Source: Micromonospora solifontis
GTDB taxonomy: Bacteria > Actinomycetota > Actinomycetes > Mycobacteriales > Micromonosporaceae
DNA length: 64,000 nt
Assembly: GCF_003725545.1 (NCBI RefSeq)
Contig: NZ_RJLN01000027.1
Location: 1-64,000, forward strand
Direction: 5' to 3'
The notes under the pieces are model-generated. The model had not been told where the DNA came from. It worked only from the letters and a program-made list of their open reading frames with translations, and made no database searches. Positions 1-8,523 of the stretch are shown here, piece by piece (the first letter of the stretch is position 1; every line of letters starts with the position of its first letter). A program made the translations under genes and the position numbers.

Positions 1-743
1 GCGGCGGTGACCGCCACGTGCCGGGGCCGCCGCCCCGGGGGCAGGTCGAGGTCGGTGCGCCAGGACCCGCCGTACAGCCGGCGCAGCAGCGCGTCGTCGG
101 CGTTGCCGCGCTGGGTGCGCAGGCTGATCCAGCGGCTCTCCGGGCGTACCGGATGGGCCACCCGCCGCCGGCCGCGGACCAGTTCCCAGCCGGCCCGCCG
201 GACCCGGTGGGCCAGCTCGGCGTCCTCCCGGTAGGCCCGGGGGAACCGCTCGTCGAAGCCGCCGGCCTCGGCCAGCGCCGCCCGGCGGTACGCCATGTCG
301 GCGGTGATCCACTTGCCCTCGGCCAGGCCGGCGGTGCCGCGCTCCCAGTCGGTGGGGCGCCGGTGCGCCGGCAGCGGCACCTCGACCACACCTTGCACCC
401 CGCCGACCCGGTCGGCCGCGAGCAGGTCGTCGCGGAGCCGCCGGGCCCAGTCCGGCGCCGGCACCACGTCGTCGTCGAGGAAGACCACCCACTCGCCGCG
501 GGCCGCCCGCCAGCCCAGGTTGCGGGCCGCCGCCGGGCCCGCGCCGCGCCCGGTCAGCACCTTCGTGTACGCCGCGAGCGGCCCCGGCACCGCCAGTTCC
601 CCGGTCTCCTCGCCGGTGTCGGGGCGCCGGTCGTCGATCAGCAGCAGCTCGGGTTCGGGCAGCTCGTCGAGCTGACCGGCGAGGGCGTCCAGCAGCGTGG
701 CGAGGCTGGGCCGGCCGAGCGTGGGCACCACCACGCTGATCAC
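1..743 (-). CDS. Family 2 glycosyltransferase, C-terminus cut by window edge
   Basis: About 247 residues are visible; the 3' end lies outside the window. The reading frame opens with VISVVVPTLGRPSL, the usual first beta strand of a GT-A fold, and has FLDDDVVPAPDW near residue 95, where the DDD is the DXD-type metal and nucleotide-sugar site. A later REDAELAHRVRRAGWE segment matches the acceptor and catalytic-base region (ED) of GT2 enzymes. The predicted role is transfer of a sugar from a nucleotide donor in the cytoplasm; donor and acceptor are unknown. The GTG start at 743 overlaps the carbamoyltransferase stop by four bases (GTGA), so the two genes are probably translationally coupled and act on the same glycoconjugate. 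Confidence 0.85.
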   Translation of the reverse strand, partial: MISVVVPTLGRPSLATLLDALAGQLDELPEPELLLIDDRRPDTGEETGELAVPGPLAAYTKVLTGRGAGPAAARNLGWRAARGEWVVFLDDDVVPAPDWARRLRDDLLAADRVGGVQGVVEVPLPAHRRPTDWERGTAGLAEGKWITADMAYRRAALAEAGGFDERFPRAYREDAELAHRVRRAGWELVRGRRRVAHPVRPESRWISLRTQRGNADDALLRRLYGGSWRTDLDLPPGRRPRHVAVTA

Positions 744-2392
744 CGGGCACCGCCCAGCGCCCGCCGGTGCACCGCGAACGGGCCGAGGGCGAGCAGGTCC
801 ACCGGCGCGGAGCCGAACAGCTCCATCGCCTCCCGCGGGGTGTCCACCATCGGGCGCCCGGCGGTGTTCAGCGAGGTGTTCACCACCACCGGCAGGCCGG
901 TACGGCGCTCGAACTCGGCCAGCAGTTCGGCCACCACCGGCTCGGTCTCCGAGTGCACGGTCTGCACCCGGGCGGTGCCGTCGACGTGCGTGACGGCCGG
1001 GATCCGGTCCCGCCACTCCGGCTTCACCCGGTGCACGAAGAGCATGTACGGGCTGGGGTAGACGCCCTCGAAGATCTCCGCGAAGCGTTCCGCGCGGACC
1101 ATCGGGGCGATCGGCCGGAACTGCTCCCGGCCCTTCACGTCGTTCATCCGGCGGGTGGTGTCCGGGTCGCCGGGGTGGGCGAGCAGCGACCGGTGGCCCA
1201 GCGCCCGCGGGCCGTACTCGCTGCGCCCCTGGTACCAGGCGACGATGCCGTTGTCGGCGAGCACCCGGGCCGCCTCGGCGGTGATCGACGCCGGCCGGGT
1301 GTACGGCAGCGCCGCCCGGCGCAGCTCGGCCTCCAGCTCCTCGTCCGACCAGCCCCGGCCGAGGTCGGCCCCGGCCATCGGGGTGGACCGGTCGCCCAGC
1401 TCACCGGCCACGTGCAGGGCCGCGCCCAGCGCGGTGCCCGCGTCGCCGGCCGCCGGCTGCACCCAGACGTTCCGGTACGGGCCCTCGGCCGCGATCCGGG
1501 CGTTGGCCACGCAGTTCAGCGCCACCCCGCCGGCCATGGCGAGGGTGGACGCGCCGCCGGAGGCGTCGTGGAGCCAGCGGGAGAGGTCGAGGATGACCTC
1601 CTCCAGCCGGGTCTGCACGCTGGCGGCGAGGTCGGCGTGCTCGTCGGTCATCTCGCCGTCGGCGGTGCGCGCCTTGGCCATGCTGGCCCAGTCGATCCGC
1701 TCGACCTGGAAGCCGCCGTCGTCGGTGACCCGTACCAGGTCGCGGAGCATGCCGAGGTGCTTCGGCGTGCCGTACGAGGCCAGCGCCATCACCTTGTACT
1801 CGTCGCTGGAGTGCAGGAAGCCGAGGTGGCGGGTCAGGTCCTCGTAGAGCAGCCCGAGCGAGTGCGGCAGCGACTGTGAGCGCAGGGGCGACAGGCGGCC
1901 GTCCCGGTAGACGCCGGCGAGGTGGCTGGCCACCTCGCCGCGCCCGTCGAGCACCAGCACCGCGGTGTCGTCGCCGGCCGGCGGCGCGGCCAGCCCGGCG
2001 GAGGCGGCGTGCGCCACGTGGTGCGGCACGAACCGGACCTTCTCCGGGTCGAGGCCGGGCAGGGCGGCGGCGAGGAACTGCGGCGCGCGCCGGGCGTAGT
2101 CGACCCGCAGCCAGTCCCAGGGGTCGCTGAGCCCCAGCTCGGCGGCGTCCCGGCAGAGGCCGGGGTCGAAGGAGTACGCGACCGCGTCGAGGCTGTCGAC
2201 GTCGATCCCGGCACTGGCCAGGCACCATGCGGCCGACAACTCGGGCAGCTCCCAGGCGGCGAAGGGCACCGGGCGCTTGCCGTGCTTGCGGCGGCTGAAC
2301 CGCTCTTCTTCGGCGGCCGCCACCACCGTCCCGTCGACCACCAGGGCGGCCGCCGGATCGTGGAAGATCGCGTTGATTCCAAGGACCCGCAT
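740..2392 (-). CDS. NodU/CmcH-family carbamoyltransferase
   Basis: The protein has 550 residues, normal for this family. It would transfer a carbamoyl group from carbamoyl phosphate (through carbamoyl-adenylate) to a hydroxyl of a sugar or natural product. The N-terminal Kae1-like half starts MRVLGINAIFHDPAA and has the metal-binding HHVAHAAS at residues 124-131 (H124, H128). A glycine-rich LAMAGGVALNC lies at 285-295. The C-terminal nucleotide-site motif is YQGRSEYGPRALGHRSLL at about 387-404. The ATG at 2392 is preceded by a GGGTAGGGGA purine run; longer in-frame extensions upstream have no family similarity. It overlaps the downstream glycosyltransferase, which suggests carbamoylation of a sugar. 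A perfect 12-bp palindrome sits about 50 bases upstream. The acceptor cannot be read from the sequence. Confidence 0.93.
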   Translation of the reverse strand: MRVLGINAIFHDPAAALVVDGTVVAAAEEERFSRRKHGKRPVPFAAWELPELSAAWCLASAGIDVDSLDAVAYSFDPGLCRDAAELGLSDPWDWLRVDYARRAPQFLAAALPGLDPEKVRFVPHHVAHAASAGLAAPPAGDDTAVLVLDGRGEVASHLAGVYRDGRLSPLRSQSLPHSLGLLYEDLTRHLGFLHSSDEYKVMALASYGTPKHLGMLRDLVRVTDDGGFQVERIDWASMAKARTADGEMTDEHADLAASVQTRLEEVILDLSRWLHDASGGASTLAMAGGVALNCVANARIAAEGPYRNVWVQPAAGDAGTALGAALHVAGELGDRSTPMAGADLGRGWSDEELEAELRRAALPYTRPASITAEAARVLADNGIVAWYQGRSEYGPRALGHRSLLAHPGDPDTTRRMNDVKGREQFRPIAPMVRAERFAEIFEGVYPSPYMLFVHRVKPEWRDRIPAVTHVDGTARVQTVHSETEPVVAELLAEFERRTGLPVVVNTSLNTAGRPMVDTPREAMELFGSAPVDLLALGPFAVHRRALGGAR

Positions 2393-2441
2393 GAGCAGTC
2401 CCCTACCCTCGCGATCGCTTCCTAACCTGTAGATCATCGAC

Positions 2442-2453
2442 TTCTCCGGAGAA
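2442..2453. promoter_or_regulatory. Palindrome upstream of carbamoyltransferase, candidate operator
   Basis: TTCTCCGGAGAA is a perfect 12-bp palindrome in the 199-bp divergent gap between the carbamoyltransferase (start 2392, minus) and the cupin gene (start 2592, plus). On the minus strand a TAGGAA hexamer follows it at about the position expected for a -10 box, so a protein bound here could control that gene. This is inferred from symmetry and position only; no regulator is encoded next to it. On the plus strand a TAGGGT hexamer near 2543 is a candidate -10 for the cupin gene. Confidence 0.35.
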
Positions 2454-2591
2454 CCGGAACGTCTCGTGTGGAGATTCGAATCGGGGACCAAAGTCCCTGG
2501 TCGTTGCTGCTTAAGGCGGCCAGGCTGGGCAAAGAGGCAGAGTAGGGTCCTGTTTCTGGCCGCCCGTCCGCTCCGACCCGGAGGTGTTCCC

Positions 2592-2918
2592 GTGTCCCCG
2601 TCGTCGCTCTCCGTGCTCGCCGAGGAGCAGCTCGCCCTGGCCCGGGCGACCAACAACGGGCGCAGCGCCCGCACCGTGCACGGCGGGTCCGCCTCCACGC
2701 TGCGGCAGACGCTGATCGCCCTGGTGGCCGGGCACGCGCTGGAGGAGCACGCCAGCCCGGGCGACGCGACGCTCCAGGTGCTGCGCGGGCGGGTCCGGTT
2801 GGTGGCCCAGGACCAGTCCTGGCCCGGTGCGGCGGGTGACCTGCTGGTGATCCCGGACGCCCGGCACGCGTTGCACGCCGACGAGGACGCGGTGGTGCTG
2901 CTCACGGTCGCCCGATGA
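2592..2918 (+). CDS. Small cupin-domain protein
   Basis: A 108-residue single-domain cupin. The C-terminal half has the HALEEHASPGDATLQVLRGR and GDLLVIPDARHALHADEDA pattern typical of the two cupin motifs (His, Glu and His as possible metal ligands). This is a cytoplasmic beta-barrel of unknown activity; related small cupins often bind metals or small molecules. The GTG at 2592 was chosen because GGAGG lies 8 bases upstream; the frame is open further 5' but that part looks non-coding. The stop overlaps the ATG of the YwiC-like gene (ATGA), so the two are probably one operon. No specific substrate is evident. Confidence 0.82.
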   Translation: MSPSSLSVLAEEQLALARATNNGRSARTVHGGSASTLRQTLIALVAGHALEEHASPGDATLQVLRGRVRLVAQDQSWPGAAGDLLVIPDARHALHADEDAVVLLTVAR

Positions 2919-3805
2919 GCGCCCGTACCCCCGCGCGGCCCGCCGCCCCCCGCTCCGCCGCCCCTCGCTCCGCCGGCCCTGCCGCCGCCCGCCGCTCCGC
3001 CGGCCCTGCCGCCGGCCCTGGGTCAGACCGGACCGCCGCCCGGGCGGCCGGTCGCTCCGGCGCCGCCGCCCGCCGTGGACGGGGGCGCCGGCACCGGTGG
3101 CTGCCGCCACAGCACGGCGCCTGGGCGATGCTGCTGCTCCCGTACGCCGCGGCGGTCGGCGTGACCGGGCCGAGCTGGCCGCACCTGCCGCTGCTCGGCG
3201 CGTGGCTCGCCGGTTACCTCTTCTCCTACTACGCCCTGCTGGCGGTGAAGACCGGCCGCCCCGCCCGGGTCCGCCCGCAGCTGCTGCTCTACGGCGGCGC
3301 GACCGCGCTGCTGGGCCTGCCGGTGCTGCTCGTCCGGCCCGCGGTGCTCGGCTACGCCCCCCTCTACGCCGTGCTGGTGGCGGTCAACGCCGTCCACGCC
3401 CGGCGCCGCCGGGAGCGGACCCTGCTCAACGACCTGGCCTCGGTGGCGCAGAGCGTGCTGGTGGTGTTCGTGGTGGCCACCGTCGCCGGGGTCGCGCCGG
3501 CCACGCTGGCCGGCGTGGCGGCGGCCGTCGGCGCGTACCTGGTCGGCACCGTGCTCTACGTCAAGACGATGATCCGGGAGCGGGGGAGCGCCGGCTACCG
3601 GTGGGCCTCGGCGGCGTACCACCTGGCGGCGTTCGTGGGGGCGGCGGTGGCCGGCTGGGGGCCGGCGTTGGCCGCGGTCTTCGCGGTGCTGCTGCTCCGC
3701 GCGGCGCTGCTGCCCGGCCGGCGGCTGGCCCCGGTCCAGGTCGGGATGGCCGAGCTGGCCGGCGCGCTGCTGGTGCTCGGGGCGGTGATCGCGCACTGGG
3801 GCTGA
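2915..3805 (+). CDS. YwiC-like integral membrane protein
   Basis: A 296-residue protein. The first 60 or so residues are a low-complexity Ala/Pro/Arg/Ser tract with no family similarity, followed by WLPPQHGAWAMLLLPYAAA, which resembles the start of YwiC-like proteins. About eight hydrophobic helices follow, with a short basic loop (RRRRERTLLN) in the middle. The family has no established biochemical function; in Bacillus, ywiC lies near nitrate-respiration genes. Here it overlaps the upstream cupin by four bases (ATGA) and a flavohemoprotein lies convergent downstream. The N-terminal tract could be mis-started: a start near the WLPP segment would give a family-typical length, but no better start with a ribosome site is obvious. 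Confidence 0.8.
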   Translation: MSARTPARPAAPRSAAPRSAGPAAARRSAGPAAGPGSDRTAARAAGRSGAAARRGRGRRHRWLPPQHGAWAMLLLPYAAAVGVTGPSWPHLPLLGAWLAGYLFSYYALLAVKTGRPARVRPQLLLYGGATALLGLPVLLVRPAVLGYAPLYAVLVAVNAVHARRRRERTLLNDLASVAQSVLVVFVVATVAGVAPATLAGVAAAVGAYLVGTVLYVKTMIRERGSAGYRWASAAYHLAAFVGAAVAGWGPALAAVFAVLLLRAALLPGRRLAPVQVGMAELAGALLVLGAVIAHWG

Positions 3806-3944
3806 CCCCGGTCGCCCGCCGCTCGACCGACACCGCGGTGCGCAGGTCGCGGTTTCCCGGCCGCCCGTTACCGCTCTGGGGCCGGCGTGAGGTCGGTTGC
3901 CCGGGGGAGCGTGGACTGGACGGCCGGCGGGAGCCGGCGAGCGA

Positions 3945-3985
3945 GACCGGGCCGGTGCCGGGGATCGCCCGACACCGGTCCGGTC
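3945..3985. terminator. Hairpin between convergent ywiC-like and hmp genes
   Basis: An 18-bp inverted repeat (3945-3962 and 3968-3985) with two non-Watson-Crick positions (one of them G-U capable) and a 5-base loop. It lies between the YwiC-like stop (3805) and the flavohemoprotein stop (4003), the position of a bidirectional terminator. It lacks a clear T tract, as is common in actinomycetes. Confidence 0.6.
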
Positions 3986-4002
3986 GCCGTCGTGGTCAGC
4001 GC

Positions 4003-5235
4003 TCAGTGCAGCATGCCCGGGCCGAACACCTCGTAGGCGATCCGCTCGGCGGGCACGCCCCGGCGCAGCAGCCCGCTGCGCACCAGGGACATGAACGGCA
4101 CCGGCCCGCACAGGTGCACGTACGACTCCGGGGCGACCGGGATCAGCGCCGGATCGACCAGCCCGCCGGCGACGTCGGCCTTCAGCCCGGACAGCTCGGC
4201 GTCGGCCGCGTCCTCGTACCAGAGGCGGACCGACAGGTTCGGCAGCCGCTGCTGCAGCCAGACCAGCTCCCGACGCCGGGCGTGCGCCGCGCCGGCCCGG
4301 TCGGCGTGCACCAGCGCCACCGGGCGCTCGGGCTCGGTGTCGGCCAGGTGCGCCAGCGCCGCCATCGCCGGGGTGAGGCCGATACCGGCGCTGACCAGCA
4401 GCAGCGGTTCGCCGTCACCGATCGCGCTGACCTCGCCGAACGGCGGGCTGAGCCGGAGCGTGTCACCGGCGGCCACCCGCTCGTGCAGGAAGCTGGAGAC
4501 CATGCCGTCGGGGCCGCCGTCGACGCCGCGTACCCGCTTGACGGTGATCTGCCAGTGGTCGGCGCCGGGACGGCCGGAGAGGCTGTACTGCCGGATCTGC
4601 TGCCCCCGGTCGCCGTCCAGGTCGACCGCGACGGAGACGTACTGGCCCGGGGTGAAGCCGGGCACCGGACCGCCGTCGGCCGGGACCAGGGTGAACGTCG
4701 CCACGTCGGCGGTCTCCCGGATCTTCTCCACCACCCGCCACTCGCGCCACACCGCTCCGCCCTCCGGCACCCCGGCGCCGGCGTAGAGGCGGGCCTCCCG
4801 GGCGATCAGCTCGCAGGCCAGCAGCCAGTACACCTCGTCCCAGGCGGCGGCGACCTCCGGCGTGACGGCGTCGCCGAGCACCTCGCCGACCGCGGCGAGC
4901 AGGTGCCGGCCGACGATCGGGTACTGGGCGGCGGTGATGCCGAGCGAGGCGTGCTTGTGCGCGATCCGGTCCAGGATCGGCCCCCACGGCACGGTGCTGC
5001 CGCCGGTGAGGTGCTCCGCGTACGCGACCACGGCGGCGGCGAGCGCGGCCTTCTGCTGGCCGGTGGCCTGGTTGCCCCGGTTGAAGATGTCCAGCAGCTC
5101 CGGGTGGGCGTCGAACATCCGCTGGTAGAACCGGCCGGTGATCGCCTCACCATGGGCCTGGACGGCGGGCAGGGTCGCCGTCACCACGGCTGCTGAGGTT
5201 TCCGAGAGCACGACTACTCCTTCGGTGTCGGACAT
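4003..5235 (-). CDS. hmp: Flavohemoprotein, nitric oxide dioxygenase
   Basis: A 410-residue protein with the full flavohemoglobin layout. The globin domain is residues 1-140, with the proximal-histidine region HKHASLGITAAQYPIVGRHL. The FAD domain is about 150-260 (GQYVSVAVDLDGD, then RQYSLS, the flavin-binding RxYS motif). The NAD-binding domain is about 270-400 (LLLVSAGIGLTPAMAAL and HLCGPVPFM). The enzyme oxidises NO to nitrate using O2 and NAD(P)H and so protects against nitrosative stress. It is divergent from an NsrR-type [Fe-S] regulator at 5373, matching the known NsrR-hmp pairing. ATG at 5235 gives a normal length; an in-frame GTG at 5247 is possible. Confidence 0.95.
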   Translation of the reverse strand: MSDTEGVVVLSETSAAVVTATLPAVQAHGEAITGRFYQRMFDAHPELLDIFNRGNQATGQQKAALAAAVVAYAEHLTGGSTVPWGPILDRIAHKHASLGITAAQYPIVGRHLLAAVGEVLGDAVTPEVAAAWDEVYWLLACELIAREARLYAGAGVPEGGAVWREWRVVEKIRETADVATFTLVPADGGPVPGFTPGQYVSVAVDLDGDRGQQIRQYSLSGRPGADHWQITVKRVRGVDGGPDGMVSSFLHERVAAGDTLRLSPPFGEVSAIGDGEPLLLVSAGIGLTPAMAALAHLADTEPERPVALVHADRAGAAHARRRELVWLQQRLPNLSVRLWYEDAADAELSGLKADVAGGLVDPALIPVAPESYVHLCGPVPFMSLVRSGLLRRGVPAERIAYEVFGPGMLH

Positions 5236-5252
5236 GTCGATCACCACGGAAC

Positions 5253-5269
5253 AGGACTCTGAAATTCCT
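5253..5269. promoter_or_regulatory. Imperfect dyad in hmp promoter, candidate NsrR site
   Basis: On the minus strand the 17 bases AGGAATTTCAGAGTCCT form an imperfect palindrome (6 of 8 pairs complementary) 18 bases upstream of the hmp ATG, in the 137-bp gap shared with the NsrR-like gene. NsrR regulators bind A/T-rich dyads, and this is the most A/T-rich part of an otherwise GC-rich gap. Assignment to NsrR is inference. Confidence 0.35.
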
Positions 5270-5359
5270 CTTTAGGGTCGAAGGTCCCGGAACGGGGGTT
5301 GTCCGGGTCACAGCGCGCCACCGCACACCGCGTCTGTTCCGCAGCGTGCGGCCGCTGGC

Positions 5360-5365
5360 TAGGGT
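5360..5365 (+). promoter_or_regulatory. -10 box for a probably leaderless nsrR transcript
   Basis: TAGGGT ends 7 bases before the GTG start at 5373. In actinobacteria a TANNNT hexamer this close to the start usually means transcription begins at the start codon itself (leaderless mRNA). No Shine-Dalgarno sequence is present, which agrees. Confidence 0.55.
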
Positions 5366-5372
5366 CGATGGT

Positions 5373-5813
5373 GTGAAGCTCAACCGCTCGACGGACATGG
5401 CACTTCGGATCGCCATGCTCACCGCCGCGTCCGAGACCCGGACGACGGTGGACGAGCTCGCCACCCAGCTCTCGCTGCCCCGCAGCCACGTGGCCAAGGT
5501 GGTGCAGCGGTTGCAGCGGCTCGGCGTGCTGCTGACCATCCGGGGCCGGGCCGGCGGGGTGGCCTTCGCCGAGCGCGCCGGTGAGCTGACCGTCGGCGAG
5601 GTGGTCCGGGCCTTCGAGGGGAGCGGCGAGGTGGTCAACTGCGAGCAGCCGGCCTGCCCGCTGCTCGGCGCCTGCCGGCTCCGGGGCGAGCTGCGCCGCG
5701 CGCAGGACGCCTTCCTGGCCGTGCTCGACGGCGTACGCCTCGGCGACCTGGTCGACGGTCCGGCGCGTCCGCTGCTGCTCAGCCTCGGCGTTCCCGCCCG
5801 GATGCCGGCCTGA
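5373..5813 (+). CDS. nsrR: Rrf2-family NO-sensing repressor, NsrR type
   Basis: A 146-residue winged-helix protein of the Rrf2 family, starting [20 protein letters not shown]. The DNA-recognition helix region is [16 protein letters not shown] (residues 36-51). Three cysteines, C90, C95 and C101 ([16 protein letters not shown]), have C-x4-C-x5-C spacing, as in the [Fe-S]-binding NsrR repressors. NO attack on the cluster releases DNA and derepresses hmp, which is transcribed divergently here. The stop overlaps the ATG of the following methyltransferase, so both form one operon. The GTG at 5373 follows a TAGGGT box at leaderless spacing. Confidence 0.88.
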   Translation: MKLNRSTDMALRIAMLTAASETRTTVDELATQLSLPRSHVAKVVQRLQRLGVLLTIRGRAGGVAFAERAGELTVGEVVRAFEGSGEVVNCEQPACPLLGACRLRGELRRAQDAFLAVLDGVRLGDLVDGPARPLLLSLGVPARMPA

Positions 5814-6445
5814 TGGCCGTCTCGCACCCGCTGTTCGCCCGGCTCTTCACCCGGGCCAGCGTGGCGATGGACCGGGCGGGCGCGGCCGAGCACCGGCGCC
5901 GCCTGGTCGCCGGGCTGCGGGGACGGGTGGTCGAGGTGGGTGCCGGGAACGGCCGGAACTTCCCGCACTACCCGCCGGGTGTGACCGGCGTGCTGGCGGT
6001 CGAGCCGGAGCCCCGGCTGCGCGCGGCCGGCGTGGCCGCCGCCGCCGACGCGCCGGTCCCGGTGACCGTGGTCGCGGGCCTCGGCGAGGCGCTGCCGGTC
6101 GCCGACGCCTCGGTCGACGCGGTGGTGCTCTCCCTGGTGCTCTGCTCGGTTCCGGACCAGGCGGTGGCCCTGCGCGAGGCGCGCCGGGTCCTGCGCCCCG
6201 GCGGCCAGCTCCGCTTCTACGAGCACGTCGCGGCGGAGACGCCCGGCCTGCGCCGGGCCCAGCGCTGGGCGGACGCCACCCTCTGGCCGCTGGTCTGCGC
6301 CGGTTGCCACACCGGGCGGGACACCGTGGCGGCGATCCGCGCGGCCGGCTTCACCGTCGTCGAGCTGGACCGGTTCCGCTTCCCGCCGGCAGGGCTCCCG
6401 ACGCCGGCCTCGCCGCACGTCCTCGGCACCGCCGTCCGGTCCTGA
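5813..6445 (+). CDS. Class I SAM-dependent methyltransferase
   Basis: A 210-residue Rossmann-fold methyltransferase. Motif I is [15 protein letters not shown] (residues 40-54), the acidic end of strand 2 is [10 protein letters not shown], and motif IV is [37 protein letters not shown] is typical of small-molecule UbiE/Methyltransf_11 enzymes. The substrate is unknown. Its ATG overlaps the nsrR stop (TGATG), so it is co-transcribed with the NO regulator, which may hint at a nitrosative-stress role, but homologues also occur alone. A 20-bp-stem terminator follows. Confidence 0.85.
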   Translation: MAVSHPLFARLFTRASVAMDRAGAAEHRRRLVAGLRGRVVEVGAGNGRNFPHYPPGVTGVLAVEPEPRLRAAGVAAAADAPVPVTVVAGLGEALPVADASVDAVVLSLVLCSVPDQAVALREARRVLRPGGQLRFYEHVAAETPGLRRAQRWADATLWPLVCAGCHTGRDTVAAIRAAGFTVVELDRFRFPPAGLPTPASPHVLGTAVRS

Positions 6446-6459
6446 CCGCGACGGTGGCG

Positions 6460-6500
6460 GACGCCTCGGGTGCCGCCGGGCCGGCGGCACCCGAGGCGTC
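6460..6500. terminator. 20-bp perfect hairpin terminator between convergent genes
   Basis: Positions 6460-6479 and 6481-6500 are perfect reverse complements around one central base, so the loop would be the few central bases. The hairpin lies between the methyltransferase stop (6445) and the SGNH hydrolase stop (6504) and would stop transcription from both sides. Confidence 0.8.
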
Positions 6501-6503
6501 GGC

Positions 6504-7760
6504 TCAGCTCACCGTGATCGTGCCGTCCGAGGCCCGCAGGCAGGAGACCGCCCGCGCGCTCGTCGCCGCCGCGCCGGTCAGGCAGCGGCCCAGCACCCGG
6601 TGGCCGGCGGCGCTCGGGTGCCACGACTCCTGGCAGGTCTGGAAGTACGTCCCGCAGGTGTTGGCGATCCGCTGGATGTCGAGCTTGTCGTAGCCGGAGA
6701 GGCTGGTGACGAAGACGCCGGTCGGGCCGTCCATCAGCCGGATCGGCGTGGCCAGGGCGTTGCCCGGGCTGCCCGCCGACTCGCAGAGCCGGGCGCCGTC
6801 GAAGGCGCGCTGCACGTTCAGGTAGACCAGGTCGGCGTTCGGGAACTCGGCGGCGAGGGTGCTCCGGACCGAGCTCACCATCGTGCCGAGGCCCTGCGAG
6901 AAGCGCTGGCCGGGCGCCAGGCTGGCGCGGTGGATCGGACAGCCGGCCGCGTACCGCTCGGCGCCGAGGGCGCGGAACTTGTCCCGGGTGTCGTCCCGGC
7001 TGTCCTCGGTCCAGTAGGTCTGGTCCAGCTCGTACGGCAGCGGGTTGGTGTAGTCCTGGAACACCACCCGGTGCTGGCCGTCGGCGTCGACCTGGTCGAG
7101 GGTGGTGAGGAGCTGCCGGAGCGCCGCGGTGGTCTCCGCGGTCGCGGCGCTGAACTGCGCCGCGGTGGCCAGGTCGGCGTCCGTGCAGGGCTCCTGCTCC
7201 ACCGGCCCGCCGAGGTACGCCCAGAACTCCCACCAGCCGGTCCAGGCGTCGGCGATGAACCGGTTGGCGCACTTCTCCGCGACGCTGCCGAAGGTGAACG
7301 AGCTGTTGTTGGAGCCGAGGCCGACCAGGACCAGGTCGATGTCGTGGGTCTGCGCCACGGCGCGGAGCTGGTCGAGCTGGGCGGCGACCTGCCGGCCCGT
7401 GGTCCGGGTGGCGGAGGCGTTGGCGATGTCGTACGGCTGCCCGCCGGAACAGGCCAGGTTGAATCGCGCGGCGATGCCGGGCAGGTCGGCCTGGAAGAGC
7501 GAGGCGTTCGGCGAGCGGTGGCAGAAGTAGGCGTTGCTGTTCGGCGCCGACCAGCCGGGAAAGCCCTGGGCGACCCCGGTGACGTCGACCACCGGGGAGT
7601 ACGCGCCGGCGCCCTCGCCGCTGATGAAGCTGTCGCCGAGCGCGACGGCGGCGGTGGGCAGGGCGGCCGTGGCGGGCCCGGCGGGCGCCACGGCGGCCGG
7701 CAGGGCCACCGCGGCGACGGCCAGTGCCGCCGCGAGCGCGGTACGACGGAACACGGACAT
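6504..7760 (-). CDS. Secreted SGNH/GDSL-family hydrolase
   Basis: A 418-residue exported esterase or lipase-like protein. Residues 1-36 (MSVFRRTALAAALAVAAVAL, then Ala/Pro-rich) form a Sec signal peptide with AxA-type cleavage near 35. Block I is VALGDSFISGEGAG, with the nucleophilic Ser after GD. Block III is VLVGLGSNNSS (Gly and Asn oxyanion residues). Block V near the C-terminus is ESWHPSAAGHRVLG, holding the catalytic Asp/His region. Several cysteines in between probably form disulphides. ATG 7760 is supported by a GGGGAGG ribosome site 7 bases upstream. Natural substrates are unknown; such enzymes often deacylate lipids or polysaccharides outside the cell. Confidence 0.9.
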   Translation of the reverse strand: MSVFRRTALAAALAVAAVALPAAVAPAGPATAALPTAAVALGDSFISGEGAGAYSPVVDVTGVAQGFPGWSAPNSNAYFCHRSPNASLFQADLPGIAARFNLACSGGQPYDIANASATRTTGRQVAAQLDQLRAVAQTHDIDLVLVGLGSNNSSFTFGSVAEKCANRFIADAWTGWWEFWAYLGGPVEQEPCTDADLATAAQFSAATAETTAALRQLLTTLDQVDADGQHRVVFQDYTNPLPYELDQTYWTEDSRDDTRDKFRALGAERYAAGCPIHRASLAPGQRFSQGLGTMVSSVRSTLAAEFPNADLVYLNVQRAFDGARLCESAGSPGNALATPIRLMDGPTGVFVTSLSGYDKLDIQRIANTCGTYFQTCQESWHPSAAGHRVLGRCLTGAAATSARAVSCLRASDGTITVS

Positions 7761-7866
7761 CCGCGACCTCCCCTTATCCACGCATCGAAATGCGAAAGAT
7801 CCTCTGAGAAGGCGATCAGATCACGGCGGTGTGACGTGCGTCAATGGCCGTACACCCAGCGCGGAG

Positions 7867-8523
7867 TCAGCGTGCGCGGTGGAACTCGGCGCGCCAGCGC
7901 AGCCCGCCGTCCGGCGCGACGATCTCCGCCACGTCGGCGGGGGCGAGCGGTCCGGCGGCGAAGGCGTCGATCTCGGCCCGGGTCAGCGGCCACGGCGGGC
8001 CGTCCACCTGCGTACCGTCGCGCCGGCCGGCCGCGATCACCAGCAGCGTCCCGCCCGGCGCGACCAGCCGGCCGACCGCCGGGATCGCCCGCTCGCGCAG
8101 CTCCACCGGCAGCGCCTGCACGTTCATGCTCTCCAGCACCAGGTCGAAGGCGCCGAGCCAGTCCGCGGGCGGGTCGAGCAGATCGGCGGTCTCGTACCGG
8201 ACCGGGGAGCCGGCGTGGCGGCGGCGCGCCTCCCGCACCGCGGTGGGGGCGATGTCGAAGGCGACCGTGGCGAAGCCGAGGGCGGCCAGGTGTTCGGCAT
8301 CACGGCCGAAGCCGCAGCCGACCACCACCGCCCGCCGGCCCGACCCGTCCGGCCGGGTCCGCGCGGTCCACTCGGCGAGCAGCGAGTGCGGGGCGTCCCG
8401 GTCCCAGGGCACCTCGGCGGCACCCCGCGCGGCCTCGGCGTAGAGCCGCTCGAACCGGCCGGTCGGGTCGCCCTCGGCGGCCGATCGGGAAGACAACCGG
8501 TGGGTCGGACCGTTGTCGTGCAC
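7867..8523 (-). CDS. Class I SAM-dependent methyltransferase, TPMT-like
   Basis: A 218-residue protein starting at GTG 8523, with a GAGGAGG ribosome site 7 bases upstream. An N-terminal VPWDRDAPHSLLAEW segment is followed by motif I RRAVVVGCGFGRDAEHLAAL, then FATVAFDIAPTAVREARRRH (SAM ribose-binding Asp) and FDLVLESMNVQALPVELRE. This arrangement resembles thiopurine S-methyltransferase-like enzymes. The substrate is unknown. It is transcribed divergently from parE, with about 200 bp between the starts. A longer upstream frame overlaps parE and looks non-coding. Confidence 0.83.
   Translation of the reverse strand: MHDNGPTHRLSSRSAAEGDPTGRFERLYAEAARGAAEVPWDRDAPHSLLAEWTARTRPDGSGRRAVVVGCGFGRDAEHLAALGFATVAFDIAPTAVREARRRHAGSPVRYETADLLDPPADWLGAFDLVLESMNVQALPVELRERAIPAVGRLVAPGGTLLVIAAGRRDGTQVDGPPWPLTRAEIDAFAAGPLAPADVAEIVAPDGGLRWRAEFHRAR

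Noticed and set aside
7..1061. Plus-strand open frames of up to 347 residues at the left end
   Set aside because: They lie opposite the glycosyltransferase and carbamoyltransferase, whose motifs are clear. The plus frames are Arg/Pro/Gly/Ala-rich with no domain and arise from high GC at third positions.
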